64,000 nucleotides of DNA, taken from NCBI RefSeq assembly GCF_042654245.1, contig NZ_JBHSGI010000031.1, positions 1-64,000 of the forward strand, written 5' to 3'. The stretch is from Seohaeicola_A nanhaiensis (GTDB lineage: Bacteria > Pseudomonadota > Alphaproteobacteria > Rhodobacterales > Rhodobacteraceae). Positions 42,981 to 51,698 of the stretch are shown piece by piece. Under the pieces are notes generated by a model that worked only from the letters and a program-made list of their open reading frames with translations, was not told the DNA's origin and did not search any database. The translations under genes and the position numbers were made by a program. Position 1 is the first letter of the stretch. Each line of letters begins with the position of its first letter.

Positions 42981-43769
42981 TCAGACGGCTGCGAACCTTC
43001 CCTTGCGCCCGTCGAGGTAGACCATGGGATCGAGCTCGCCGTCGGTGCGCACGGATTCGACCTGCCCCACGAAAATGGAATGAGTTCCATAGCGGCACTT
43101 TTCGGCGACGCTGCAGAAGATGTTGGCCTGCGCATCCGGGAGATAGGGCAGACCCGCCTGGACCTGCCAGTCGCCGAGGCTGAAGCGCGCCTCGCCTTTC
43201 AACTCTCCGCTGAACGCGCCGAGCAGCGCGTCGTGATTGCCTCCCATGAGGTTGGCGCAGAAGCGGCCCTCGGCTCGCAGAGGGTCGTGGATGCTGGCCT
43301 GGGCGTTGACGCAGACCAGGATCGATGGTGGATCGAAGCTGAGCGAGGTAACCGAGGTTGCCGCCATGCCATGGCGCCGGCCATCGCTCATCGTGGTGAT
43401 GAGACAGGGGGTGGCAGCCAGGCGGCGCATGGCAAGGCGGAAGCTGTCGCTGACCTGGGGCGCGACCTCGGCCCATTCGAGATGGGCCTTGACGGCCGAG
43501 CCATCGGCACTGATCCAGCCATGCGGTGCGGCCTTGGCGACCATTTGATCGAGACGGGTCTGCCATTTGGTGTCGGCAGGCCCGGTCGTGCGCAGCCATG
43601 ACAAGGACACCCAGGCGGTGTCCTTGTCGGCGAGGGTCAGCGCTGGTTCGAGCGACAGCTGGTGGGCGGCGAAGCTGGTGGCCGTCCGGTCGCACATGAC
43701 GACCTTGAACCGGGAAAAATCCTCGGCGAGGTCCAGCGTCATTCGGTCTCCCCTGACCCGAACTTCCAT
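42981..43769 (-). CDS. Flavin reductase-like protein with an N-terminal extra domain
   Basis: About 262 residues from 43769 (AGGGAGG upstream); a second ATG at 43742 also has AGGGGAG. The C-terminal 160 residues are a flavin reductase domain (MRRLAATPCLITTMSDGRRHGMAATSVTSLSFDPPSILVCVNAQASIHDPL, FCANLMGGNHDALLGAFSG). The N-terminal 100 residues (DFSRFKVVMCDRTATSFAAHQ, LADKDTAWVSLSWLR) are not part of normal 160-180-residue reductases and I do not recognise them. It directly follows the LLM monooxygenase gene and very likely supplies its reduced FMN. Confidence 0.82.
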   Translation of the reverse strand: MEVRVRGDRMTLDLAEDFSRFKVVMCDRTATSFAAHQLSLEPALTLADKDTAWVSLSWLRTTGPADTKWQTRLDQMVAKAAPHGWISADGSAVKAHLEWAEVAPQVSDSFRLAMRRLAATPCLITTMSDGRRHGMAATSVTSLSFDPPSILVCVNAQASIHDPLRAEGRFCANLMGGNHDALLGAFSGELKGEARFSLGDWQVQAGLPYLPDAQANIFCSVAEKCRYGTHSIFVGQVESVRTDGELDPMVYLDGRKGRFAAV

Positions 43770-43780
43770 GTCCGGCCTCC

Positions 43781-44953
43781 CTATTCGCCAGCCTTGCGCT
43801 GCGCCGCGGCCTTTCCTGCCTCGTGCTGCGCAAAGGCCGCATCGGACGCCGTCTTTCGGCGGGCTTGGAAGTCCGTATTCTGGGCGATCATCCAATCCTG
43901 CGTCGCAACCCGGTTCCGGTTGGTCTTTGCGAAATGCGGCATGACATAACGTGCGTAGAGCTCGTAGGATTTGCGGGTCGCCGCGGGGTCGGCCCAATCG
44001 ACATGCTGTGCCAGGAAAACACCGAATTCGCCCTGCTTGCCCTGCATCCGCTCGATCATCTCGATAGCGTCGTCAGGGGTGCCGATGACCGCGCGCTTGC
44101 TGTCGATCAAAGCTTTTGTCAATTCCTTGCCCCTCGCTCCGAAGGGGTTCGGCGAGACGAGCTGATAATAGTCGCCCCATTCGTCCAGACCCCATTCTAC
44201 GTTCTTCAACGCCTGCTCGCGGGTTTCCGCGATGTGGATCGGGGCGACGAGGCGCAGGTTGTTGCGGTCCATCGTGTTGCCGTATTCCTGGGCCGTTTCG
44301 CAGGCGATCTTCCAGTTCGTGTCCAGCACGTTGAACCCGCCGCTATCGGAAGCGGCCACGCAGAGCATCGAGGCCCCGAACTTTCCGGCGGCATGCCCGC
44401 CCGACGGGGTGCCGGCGCTGGCAACCGCGATTTCCGGTAGGGGCCGGGAGTAGGGTAGCAGATGGGCGCGCGCGTTCTGGAGTTTGTACCATTCCGTCTC
44501 TTCGGTGACTTCCTCGCCCTTCAGCAGACGGATGATGACATCCAGCGCCTCGAGCATACGGTTGCGGGTGGTCTTGGGTTCGATCGCCTGCATGTGCGCG
44601 TCGCCGACCAGCAGCCCCGGCCCGAAGCCGAAGCTGACGCGGCCGCGCGTCTGATGGTCGAGCTGCGCGATACGGTTCGCGACCATCAGAGGGTTGTGGT
44701 AGGGCAGCGAGATGACGCCCGTGCCGAAGCGGATGCGTTTGGTCGCTTCGGCGGCGGCCGAGATAAACAGTTCGGGGGAACTGATGATTTCCATGCCGCC
44801 CGAGTGGTGTTCGCCGATCCAGACTTCGTCAAAGCCGAGGTCTTCCCACAGCTTGCAGTAGTCAATGTCGCGCCGCAGCAACGTCGAGGGGCTTTCGCCG
44901 ATAGGGTGATATGGCGCCAGGAAGATACCGTGACGAAGCTGTATATCCGACAT
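43781..44953 (-). CDS. LLM-class flavin-dependent monooxygenase, limonene 1,2-monooxygenase (LimB)-like
   Basis: The 390-residue luciferase-like TIM barrel begins RHGIFLAPYHPIGESPSTLLRRDIDYCKLWEDLGFDEVWIGEHHSGGMEIISSPELFI and continues RIRFGTGVISLPYHNPLMVANRIAQLDHQTRGRVSFGFGPG, a pattern close to what I know of limonene 1,2-monooxygenase from Rhodococcus. It would use reduced FMN from the adjacent reductase and oxygen for epoxidation, hydroxylation or Baeyer-Villiger chemistry. It heads a nine-gene operon ending in acyl-CoA cleavage enzymes, suggesting attack on a terpenoid-like substrate. The exact reaction is not proved by sequence. Confidence 0.87.
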   Translation of the reverse strand: MSDIQLRHGIFLAPYHPIGESPSTLLRRDIDYCKLWEDLGFDEVWIGEHHSGGMEIISSPELFISAAAEATKRIRFGTGVISLPYHNPLMVANRIAQLDHQTRGRVSFGFGPGLLVGDAHMQAIEPKTTRNRMLEALDVIIRLLKGEEVTEETEWYKLQNARAHLLPYSRPLPEIAVASAGTPSGGHAAGKFGASMLCVAASDSGGFNVLDTNWKIACETAQEYGNTMDRNNLRLVAPIHIAETREQALKNVEWGLDEWGDYYQLVSPNPFGARGKELTKALIDSKRAVIGTPDDAIEMIERMQGKQGEFGVFLAQHVDWADPAATRKSYELYARYVMPHFAKTNRNRVATQDWMIAQNTDFQARRKTASDAAFAQHEAGKAAAQRKAGE

Positions 44954-45044
44954 TCATTTCCTCCTTCAGGACGCTGGTCCGGACGCCGCCATTACTGTGT
45001 TCGCGACACGATGACCGCTAAAATAAATCTAAGGGATGGTCAAT

Positions 45045-45062
45045 AGTACTTCTATAGGGGAT
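45045..45062 (-). promoter_or_regulatory. Half-site of the island motif upstream of the LLM operon
   Basis: Read toward the gene, the sequence is ATCCCC-TATAGA-AGTACT. Only the first half matches the dyad, but CCCCTATAGAAG also resembles CCCCTCTGGAAG at 47118 and CCCCTATGGGAC at 45832. The centre is about 100 bases upstream of the start at 44953. Confidence 0.35.
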
Positions 45063-45103
45063 TTCATGGCCCAACCCCTCGGTCGAGCCATGACATGCTG
45101 TGT

Positions 45104-45748
45104 TCAGTGACCGGCGGATTTGGCGGCGTTGCGTTCCGCGCGGCGCTTGCGTGCGAGGTCGATCATCGCCTGGACTACGTCGTCACCCTGTTCCTTCGCC
45201 TTGCGCTTGGCATCGGTCCAGGCCCGGAAATCATCGGCTGCGGTTTCGGTATGATTGTTCCAGTCCTTGTCCAGTGGCGTGGTAATTTCCAGCCGGACGC
45301 CGTTGGGGTCGAAGAAGTAGATCGACAGGATGATGCCGTGATCGGTCGGCCCGACGATGTCGATGTCGTTGGACTTGAGCCATTCGTACCATTCCAGCAC
45401 CTTCTCGGTGCTGTCGACCTCGAGCGCGATATGCGTAAAGACGTCATAGGCGGGGTGAGTAGACTTTGCCGGCGCGGGCAGCCCGGGTGCCTCGAAGAAG
45501 GCGAACGTCGAGCCATCCTTCATCTTGAAGAAGAGGTGGAAATAGGGAAATGCGTCGCCGGTCGAGGGCACGGCGTCGTCGATGACAGTGCTCGCAAGTT
45601 CCATTCCCATAATGCGGGTGTAGAAGTCGTGAGTTGCTTCGACGTCATGCGTGACCCAGGCCGCATGATTGAGCATCATCGGCGTCAGGCCGGGATTGCG
45701 GGGCCGCGCGGTCGCGTGCGGTGCCTTTTTAACGTCCACATTTGCCAT
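45104..45748 (-). CDS. VOC-family metalloprotein (extradiol dioxygenase or glyoxalase-like)
   Basis: The 214-residue protein has a complete vicinal-oxygen-chelate module: His28 in LNHAAWV, His106 in FTHIALEV and Glu154 in VRLEITT form the two-His-one-carboxylate metal site, with the FFDPNG turn. The length is one module pair, shorter than two-domain extradiol dioxygenases of about 290-310 residues, and the C-terminal tail is highly charged and helical (DAKRKAKEQGDDVV). It could be a type I single-module dioxygenase or an isomerase-like enzyme. It is transcribed alone, upstream of the LLM operon. Confidence 0.85.
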   Translation of the reverse strand: MANVDVKKAPHATARPRNPGLTPMMLNHAAWVTHDVEATHDFYTRIMGMELASTVIDDAVPSTGDAFPYFHLFFKMKDGSTFAFFEAPGLPAPAKSTHPAYDVFTHIALEVDSTEKVLEWYEWLKSNDIDIVGPTDHGIILSIYFFDPNGVRLEITTPLDKDWNNHTETAADDFRAWTDAKRKAKEQGDDVVQAMIDLARKRRAERNAAKSAGH

Positions 45749-45826
45749 GGCATTTACCTCAATTCATCAAGACCGAAAGGCGGTCTGCTTCTGTTTCGAA
45801 ATTAGCATCTGCGCGTTGGCTGGCGT

Positions 45827-45843
45827 GTCCCCCCCTATGGGAC
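45827..45843. promoter_or_regulatory. GTCCC-N7-GGGAC variant dyad upstream of the VOC gene
   Basis: GTCCC and GGGAC arms surround CCCCTAT, so total length is 17 rather than 18. The centre is about 87 bases upstream of the VOC gene start at 45748. It is a variant of the island dyad, of lower weight than the 18-bp copies. Confidence 0.4.
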
Positions 45844-45876
45844 GCCAGTTCCACGTGCTTTGAGCGTGTTCGATAA

Positions 45877-47058
45877 TCATCTCTGGAAAAGCCCGCGTTC
45901 GCGAAGCCAGCCAAGCTGTGTTTCGACTGCTTCCGTCAGATGATCCGGCTGGCCGGCGTAGTAATGGGTGCCGCCCTTGATCAGATGATGGGTCTTGTCC
46001 TTACTCGCGGTGGCCGCGTGGATTGCCGGCGTGTGATAGGTGGGCACGGCGTCGTCCGCGCTGTTTTCTATGGCAAGGAAGGGCACCGTGATATGCGCCG
46101 CGTTGTCCACGCCGTCGGCCTTGCTGTCCTCGATGGACCATTGCGACAGCCAGGACCGCAGAGTCGAGAAACGCCCAAGCGCGACCGGGCCCGAATTCGC
46201 GGTCTCGGGATCGCCGATATAGCTCCAATTCGGCCTGCGGTCATTCGGATCCAGTGAGGGATCCACAAAGCGCGGGTCTGCAAATGTTCGGTGGGTCAGG
46301 AAAGGCCGCTCCAATTCGCCGGTGCCACGCGATTTCAGGTCGAGCAGCGTTTCCATGACCTGTGCGCGTATCTTGTCGATTCTCCGGCGTTGCGCCCTGC
46401 GATAGTCCGCGATGAAATCGGCAGAATAGGGTGCCTTGTTCGGATTCGAGGGATCGTAGATATCCAGTTCGGGATCGCGTTTATCGGGATCGAATTCGTC
46501 TAGAACCGAAGGATCGATATTGTCCCGCAGAAGCCGCGCCCGCGATATGTGGGCCGCTTGGAAAACAAGCGCATCCGCCGGGATAAGGCCGGCGCCTTTC
46601 ACATCGACCGGGTCGCCGGCAGGCGTTTCGGTGATGGTCGGGTTCTGTGCCTGCGATTGGTACATCAGCGTCAGCGATCCACCGCCGCTCCAGCCCACAA
46701 GGACGACATGCCGGTATCCCAGTTCCTCTTTCGCGTGGCGGATGTAGGCACCGAGGTCCAGCAGGACCTTTTCCATGATCAGCGCCGTGTCGTTCTTGGC
46801 ATAACGGCTCGCCGCGCAGAGCACGTGCATTCCCTGCGCGACCAGAGCGCGGGGGACCGGCAGCAGTTGCAACGTCGAAGCCGGGTGCATGAAGACGCAG
46901 AGCGTATCCGAGGGGCAGCCCTCGGGCAGGATCAGAATCCCTTCAAGGTTCACGTTTCCCTGATTGCCTGCAAACCCGTAGGTTTCGACGAACTGGCTGT
47001 TCTCGGCGTACTGAAGGTGCAGCCAGCGAAAAGTCAGTTGATACGGCGCCTTGGTCAT
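45877..47058 (-). CDS. Alpha/beta hydrolase
   Basis: The 393-residue hydrolase has the nucleophile elbow VLVGWSGGGSL in the first half, an acidic candidate in AIENSADDAVPT, and His in LIKGGTHYYAGQ near the C-terminus. A long insert (about residues 145-290, rich in Asp and Arg) separates the core halves as a cap. There is no signal peptide. It may hydrolyse a ring-cleavage or ester product. It is divergent from the KstD-like gene over a 157-base region containing two dyad-like sequences. Confidence 0.83.
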   Translation of the reverse strand: MTKAPYQLTFRWLHLQYAENSQFVETYGFAGNQGNVNLEGILILPEGCPSDTLCVFMHPASTLQLLPVPRALVAQGMHVLCAASRYAKNDTALIMEKVLLDLGAYIRHAKEELGYRHVVLVGWSGGGSLTLMYQSQAQNPTITETPAGDPVDVKGAGLIPADALVFQAAHISRARLLRDNIDPSVLDEFDPDKRDPELDIYDPSNPNKAPYSADFIADYRRAQRRRIDKIRAQVMETLLDLKSRGTGELERPFLTHRTFADPRFVDPSLDPNDRRPNWSYIGDPETANSGPVALGRFSTLRSWLSQWSIEDSKADGVDNAAHITVPFLAIENSADDAVPTYHTPAIHAATASKDKTHHLIKGGTHYYAGQPDHLTEAVETQLGWLRERGLFQR

Positions 47059-47115
47059 CGAAACAGTCCCATCCTTGGAGTTGGAAGAACCTTAGTTTCG
47101 CGCGGGTTGGCGTGT

Positions 47116-47133
47116 GTCCCCTCTGGAAGTTAC
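47116..47133. promoter_or_regulatory. GTCCCC half-site in the hydrolase/KstD-like divergent promoter
   Basis: GTCCCC-TCTGGA-AGTTAC has one perfect half and a weak second half. It lies about 66 bases upstream of the hydrolase start and 8 bases from the fuller dyad at 47141. Confidence 0.35.
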
Positions 47134-47140
47134 ATCGACG

Positions 47141-47158
47141 GTCCCTGCACACGGGGGC
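47141..47158. promoter_or_regulatory. GTCCCT-N6-GGGGGC dyad (island motif, copy 5)
   Basis: GTCCCT-GCACAC-GGGGGC has two mismatches to the perfect dyad and the same spacer. The centre is about 66 bases upstream of the KstD-like GTG start. Confidence 0.55.
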
Positions 47159-47215
47159 ACCGGCGCGGGGCGCGTGTTTTAGTATTCGCGCAGATCAATC
47201 CCCGGGAGAAAACGC

Positions 47216-48877
47216 GTGAAAGACTTCGACGCTATTGTGATCGGTTCGGGTGTCAGCGGACTGACCACAGCCATTGTGGCGGCCCAGCACGGGCTGAAGG
47301 TTCTGGTGATCGAGAAAGCCCCGGTGTTCGGTGGAACCACCGCCTATTCCGGCGGGGTTGGATGGATCCCGAACAACCATCTGATGCGCGAGGCCGGGTT
47401 AGACGACAGCCGCGAGAAGGCCGAGACCTATCTGCGCGCTGTACTCGGCAACCATTACGACCCGGAAATGATCGATGCATTCCTCGACAACGGGCCGAGG
47501 ATGCTGAAACACATGATGGATACGACCGAACTGGATTTTGTCGTGACTCCGACGCCGGACTACGAACCTGACAAGCCGAGCGCCTATCATTCACGTGGTG
47601 TTCTGGCCAAGGAATACGACGGGACGCGCCTGGGAAAACACCTCGACCTTCTGCGCCGTCCGCTCGACACGCTTACTGTGCTGGGCGGGATGCAGGTGGC
47701 GGGCGCGGACATCACGCCGCTGCGGACCGCGTTCCAGACCCCTGCCAGCTTTGCTTATACCACCCGGACCGTTGCCCGTTATGCCCGCCAGAAGGCGACC
47801 CATGGCCGAGCGACCCGGTTGGTCAGTGGCAACGCACTTGCCGCGCGGCTGCTCAAATCCGCGCTGGATGCAGGCGTGATGCTGTGGAACGAGACGCCGG
47901 CACTGGAACTTCTCAAGACCGGGGGGCGCATCACCGGTGTCAAGGCACGCCATAAGGGCCAGGAAACTGTTCTCACCGCGCGGAAGGCCGTTGTGCTGGC
48001 GTCGGGTGGCTTTGGTGCGAGTGAAGGGATGCGCAAGGAGTTTATGCCCAATCCCGAGCACCATCGTTCGATCCAACCTGCCGAGAACGTCGGGGACGGC
48101 GCCCGCATGGGGGAAGCTGTTGGCGGACGCATGGCGCGCGACAATCCCTCGAATGCCATCTTCATCCCGATTTCCGAGCACCGCGAGGCGGACGGAACGG
48201 TCAAACGCTTTCCGCATATCATGATCGACCGCTACATGCCCGGGTCGATTGCGGTAGACGAGGCTGGTCAGCGCTTTGTTAACGAAGGGCTGTCCTACCA
48301 GCATTACGTGACCACGATGCACGCGCGGAACATGACACGGTCGTATCTGATCGGCGACCGGCGTTTCCTGCGGAAATACGGGATGGGGCTGGTGCGGCCC
48401 TTCCCCTACCCGATCGGCAAATGGCTGAAGAACGGATATCTGACCGAAGGCGCGACGCTTCAGGATCTGGCGCGCAAGATCGGCGTCGATCCGGCAGGAC
48501 TGCAGGCCACGGTCGAACGGTTCAACAGCTTCGCGCGCAAGGGTGCGGATGAGGATTTCGGTCGCGGAGCAGACGCGCATTCGCGTTTTCGCGGCGATCA
48601 GACGGTCAAGCCCAACCCGAGCCTTGCGCCGCTGGAAACAGGGCCATTCTATGCGATCACGCTGTATCCGGGCGACCTCAGCTCGGTTGCAGGGCTTGTC
48701 ACCGATGGTCGGACGCGGGTTCTGGATGAGGCGGGCAAGCCGATTGCCGGGCTTTATGCTGTCGGACTCGACATGAATTCGATGACCAAGGGTATGTATC
48801 CGGCCGGCGGATCGAGCCTCGGGCCGGGATTGACCTTCGGCTACATCGCAGGGAACGAAATCGCCGCGGCGGAGTGA
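47216..48877 (+). CDS. KstD-like FAD-binding dehydrogenase (3-ketosteroid 1-dehydrogenase family)
   Basis: The 553-residue flavoprotein starts at a GTG after GGGAG. FAD motif DAIVIGSGVSGLTTAIVAAQHGLKVLVIEKAPVFGGTTAYSGGVGWIP is at the N-terminus and GLYAVGLDMNSMTKGMYPAGGSSLGPGLTFGYIAGNEIA at the C-terminus, the layout of the flavocytochrome c/KstD group. Such enzymes introduce a double bond next to a ring ketone. The cluster lacks a recognisable steroid 9-hydroxylase and HsaC, so a cyclohexanone-type substrate is as likely as a steroid. It is transcribed alone. Confidence 0.87.
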   Translation: MKDFDAIVIGSGVSGLTTAIVAAQHGLKVLVIEKAPVFGGTTAYSGGVGWIPNNHLMREAGLDDSREKAETYLRAVLGNHYDPEMIDAFLDNGPRMLKHMMDTTELDFVVTPTPDYEPDKPSAYHSRGVLAKEYDGTRLGKHLDLLRRPLDTLTVLGGMQVAGADITPLRTAFQTPASFAYTTRTVARYARQKATHGRATRLVSGNALAARLLKSALDAGVMLWNETPALELLKTGGRITGVKARHKGQETVLTARKAVVLASGGFGASEGMRKEFMPNPEHHRSIQPAENVGDGARMGEAVGGRMARDNPSNAIFIPISEHREADGTVKRFPHIMIDRYMPGSIAVDEAGQRFVNEGLSYQHYVTTMHARNMTRSYLIGDRRFLRKYGMGLVRPFPYPIGKWLKNGYLTEGATLQDLARKIGVDPAGLQATVERFNSFARKGADEDFGRGADAHSRFRGDQTVKPNPSLAPLETGPFYAITLYPGDLSSVAGLVTDGRTRVLDEAGKPIAGLYAVGLDMNSMTKGMYPAGGSSLGPGLTFGYIAGNEIAAAE

Positions 48878-48909
48878 TCCACCGCGGCTTGACCGGTCGC
48901 CGGGACCGG
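48863..48909. terminator. Bidirectional hairpin region between convergent KstD-like and SDR genes
   Basis: GCCGCGG (48863-48869) can pair with CCGCGGC (48882-48888) around the KstD-like stop, and CCGGTC (48893-48898) with GACCGG (48904-48909). No T tract is present, so termination strength is uncertain. Confidence 0.35.
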
Positions 48910-48917
48910 AGTTTCGA

Positions 48918-49745
48918 TCAGTTGTCGGATTGCCACTTCTGCACCATCAGCGCCTGCGAAAGACCGCCGTCACAGCAGATTTCCTGGGCGGTGATGTAGG
49001 ATGCCATGGGCGACGCCAGGAAGACGGCAAGATCGGCGACCTCGCGCGGGGCGCCCATGCGATGCAGCGGGATGCGTTCGGCCCGGGCCGCCTGTGTCGC
49101 CTTTGACATATTGGCCAGCAGCAGTGGCGTCAGGACAGAGCCGGGGCTGATGACATTCACCCGCACCCCATGTTCGGCCCATTCCACACCCATCGTCTGC
49201 GACAGGTGGATCAGGGCCGCCTTGCTGGTGCCATAGGATCCGCCGTTCGGATAGGCGCGGCCGCCAGCGAGCGAGGCGACGTTCACGACCGAGGCGGCCG
49301 GGCTTTTCTTCAGCATCGGCAGCGCGCTGCGCGCCAGTTGCAGGGCGCCTTCCACATTGACCTCGAAGGACTTGCGCCAGCTGGCCAGATCGGCATCGAC
49401 CAGCCGTCGCGGCGTGATGACCCCGGCGCAGTTGACCAGCATGTCCAGCCGGCCCCAATCGGAATCGACCTTCGCCAGCGCGGCGTCGATGTCAGCCTGA
49501 CGGCAGACGTCCATCGTGATCGCGATCGCCGTTCCCCCCTGCGACCGAATATCTGCCGCCACGCTTTCCGCCATGTCGGGCCGCAGGTCCGCAACAACGA
49601 CCTTTGCGCCATTGGCGGCAAAGGCATGTGCGACTGCTTCGCCGATCCCGCTGCCACCGCCAGCGACCAGTGCCACCATGTCCTCGATTGTCGAGGTCCT
49701 CATCCAGTCGCGTCGCAGGCCGTCTGCATTGCGGTCTTCGGTCAT
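48918..49745 (-). CDS. SDR-family oxidoreductase
   Basis: The 275-residue classical SDR starts at 49745 with GGAGA upstream. NAD(P) motif VAGGGSGIG replaces the usual TGxxxGIG Thr by Ala. Other elements are NCAG, SLAGGRAYPNGGSYGTSKAAL with catalytic Tyr and Lys, and VISPGSV. It probably oxidises a ring or side-chain alcohol. It follows the TRAP transporter operon by 64 bases on the same strand and may be part of it. Confidence 0.88.
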   Translation of the reverse strand: MTEDRNADGLRRDWMRTSTIEDMVALVAGGGSGIGEAVAHAFAANGAKVVVADLRPDMAESVAADIRSQGGTAIAITMDVCRQADIDAALAKVDSDWGRLDMLVNCAGVITPRRLVDADLASWRKSFEVNVEGALQLARSALPMLKKSPAASVVNVASLAGGRAYPNGGSYGTSKAALIHLSQTMGVEWAEHGVRVNVISPGSVLTPLLLANMSKATQAARAERIPLHRMGAPREVADLAVFLASPMASYITAQEICCDGGLSQALMVQKWQSDN

Positions 49746-49809
49746 AGAGTCGTCTCCGGTTGGTTCTGGTCGTCGCGCCAGCGCCGGTAAAGGCGCAAGC
49801 GGTGCTCCA

Positions 49810-51102
49810 TCAGAACAGCAGGTTTGGCAGGAAGAGGGCGATTGCCGGGAAAAGGGCCACGACTGCGACACGGATCAGGTCCACTCCGATAAAGGGGATG
49901 ATGCCGTGGATGATCTTCGAGATCGGCACGTCGGGGGTCACGCTGCGCATCACGAAAAGGTTCACGCCGATAGGAGGCGTGATCAGGCCGAGTTCGCAGA
50001 GGATGACCAGAAGGATGCCGAACCAGACCGGATCGAACCCAAGTCCGACCACGACGGGGAAGAACAGCGGCACTGTCAGCAGCACCATCGAGATCGATTC
50101 CATCAGCATCCCGAGGACGATGTAGATGAGACAGATCACGAAGATGACCGTCGCGGGCGAAAACCCGGATTGGGCGACGAAGTCCAGCAGGGCGGCATGT
50201 GCTCCCGAGTAGTTCAGGAATTCGGTGAACAGACCGGCTCCGATGATGAGGGCGAAGAGGATCGCGGTTGTTTCGGCGGTGTCGATCAGGATCTCGTAGA
50301 ACTGGCGCAGACCCAGTTTTCGGCGCCCGAGCGCGATGACCATGGCGCCGAATGCGCCGAAGCCGGCGGCCTCGGTGCTGGTGAAGAAGCCGGAGTAGAT
50401 ACCGCCGATCACCAGGATGAACAGAAGCACTGCGGCCCATATGTGCCCCAGCGATGCGATTTTCTCGGACCAGCCGACCTTTTCGGAAGGCGGCGCGATG
50501 TCCGGGTTGCGCCAGACGGTCCAGCGCACCGCGGCGATGTAAAGCAGGATCCCGATGATGCCGGGAATGAGACCCGCGGCGTAGAGCTTGCCGATGTGGG
50601 TTTCGGTGATGATGCCATAGATGACCAGCAGGACGCTTGGCGGGATCAGGATGCCGAGCGTGGCGCCAGCCGCGATGGAGGCGGTCGACAGCCGATCGTC
50701 ATACCCGTATTGCCGCATCGATGGCATCGCCACCTTGCCCATTGTCACGACGGTAGCGACCGAAGAGCCGCAGATCGAAGCAAAGCCGCCGCTCGCCACC
50801 ACCGTCGCGACCGCCAGTCCGCCCTTGCGCGCGCCCAGGAAACACTGCGCGGCCCGATAGAGCTCGCGCGAGATACCGGTGCCGGCGACGAGATTGCCCA
50901 TCAGGATGAACAGCGGAATCACGACCATCGAATAAGTCATCGTGCTTTCGCGCGATATCATGGCCAACATGGAAGACGCCGGGTTCCATCCGACGAGATA
51001 GCCAAAGCCGATAAATCCGACCAGCCCCATGGCAAGGGCGATGGGAACCCGCATGAAGATCAGGAAGAAGGCCGAGGCGAATCCGGCGAGAGCGACTGTC
51101 AT
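49810..51102 (-). CDS. dctM: TRAP transporter large membrane subunit (DctM)
   Basis: The 430-residue permease has about 12 hydrophobic segments and the DctM signatures MLAMISRESTMTYSMVVIPLFILMGNLVAGTGISRELYRAA, GGFASICGSSVATVVTMGKVAMPSM and GLITPPIGVNLFVM. It works with DctQ and the periplasmic DctP to import an organic acid driven by the sodium gradient. The order on the minus strand is dctP, dctQ, dctM, then the SDR. Confidence 0.93.
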   Translation of the reverse strand: MTVALAGFASAFFLIFMRVPIALAMGLVGFIGFGYLVGWNPASSMLAMISRESTMTYSMVVIPLFILMGNLVAGTGISRELYRAAQCFLGARKGGLAVATVVASGGFASICGSSVATVVTMGKVAMPSMRQYGYDDRLSTASIAAGATLGILIPPSVLLVIYGIITETHIGKLYAAGLIPGIIGILLYIAAVRWTVWRNPDIAPPSEKVGWSEKIASLGHIWAAVLLFILVIGGIYSGFFTSTEAAGFGAFGAMVIALGRRKLGLRQFYEILIDTAETTAILFALIIGAGLFTEFLNYSGAHAALLDFVAQSGFSPATVIFVICLIYIVLGMLMESISMVLLTVPLFFPVVVGLGFDPVWFGILLVILCELGLITPPIGVNLFVMRSVTPDVPISKIIHGIIPFIGVDLIRVAVVALFPAIALFLPNLLF

Positions 51103-51152
51103 GGCTGTATTCTCCGGTAATGCTGGAAGGTCGGGACGGCGGGGCCAGCCGG

Positions 51153-51677
51153 TCAGGTGTTGGGACTTCTGGCGGCCAGTTCACCGGGCGCGTCGGCTTG
51201 TCCGACCGGGCGTTTCGAGCCAGACCTGAACATCGTGACGGCTAGCCCGACAAAGGCGATCGCGGTGAGGCCCGAAAAGAGCGACATGCCATAGACCAGG
51301 GGAGCAATCGGAATTTTGAGCGTGGGGGTCAGGTCGTTATACCGTGCCGTGCTTTCGGCCAGAATGAACAGGCGCCAGGCCATCATGCCGAACAGAAACA
51401 CGCCAACCGCCACGCCGATCACCGTCTGCGCGGCCTTGAAGATCCGGTTACCGACGAAGTCCAGCAGGTCGACCACGATATGTTTCTGCCGGATCGCAAT
51501 CAGCGGCAGCATGAGGAATACTGTCGAGGCGAGCATCAGTTCGGTCAGCTCGGCCGCGCCGTTCAGCGGGCGATTGAAGAAGTTCCGCCCGATGACGTCG
51601 ATGAAGGTGATGATCATCAGGAGGAACAACAGCACCGCTGCGATGATGGAGATGGCTGTCTCGATGCGCTTGAGCAT
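51153..51677 (-). CDS. dctQ: TRAP transporter small membrane subunit (DctQ)
   Basis: The 174-residue protein has four hydrophobic segments and the typical DctQ centre DVIGRNFFNRPLNGAAELTELMLASTVFLMLPLIAIRQKHIVVDLLD. It bridges DctP and DctM. It starts 21 bases after the DctP stop and ends 50 bases before DctM. Confidence 0.92.
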   Translation of the reverse strand: MLKRIETAISIIAAVLLFLLMIITFIDVIGRNFFNRPLNGAAELTELMLASTVFLMLPLIAIRQKHIVVDLLDFVGNRIFKAAQTVIGVAVGVFLFGMMAWRLFILAESTARYNDLTPTLKIPIAPLVYGMSLFSGLTAIAFVGLAVTMFRSGSKRPVGQADAPGELAARSPNT

Positions 51678-51698
51678 TGCTGTTCCTCCCTCGTGGCC

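Noticed and set aside
47216..48877. Firm assignment as 3-ketosteroid 1-dehydrogenase and of the island as steroid degradation
   Set aside because: No HsaA/HsaC/HsaD-type or KshA-type genes are recognisable in the window; only the family name is supported.
49516..51120. 534-codon plus-strand open frame opposite dctM
   Set aside because: Low-complexity charged translation (His/Asp/Arg-rich) typical of the antisense of a membrane protein gene with strong GC3 bias; the minus-strand DctM is unmistakable.
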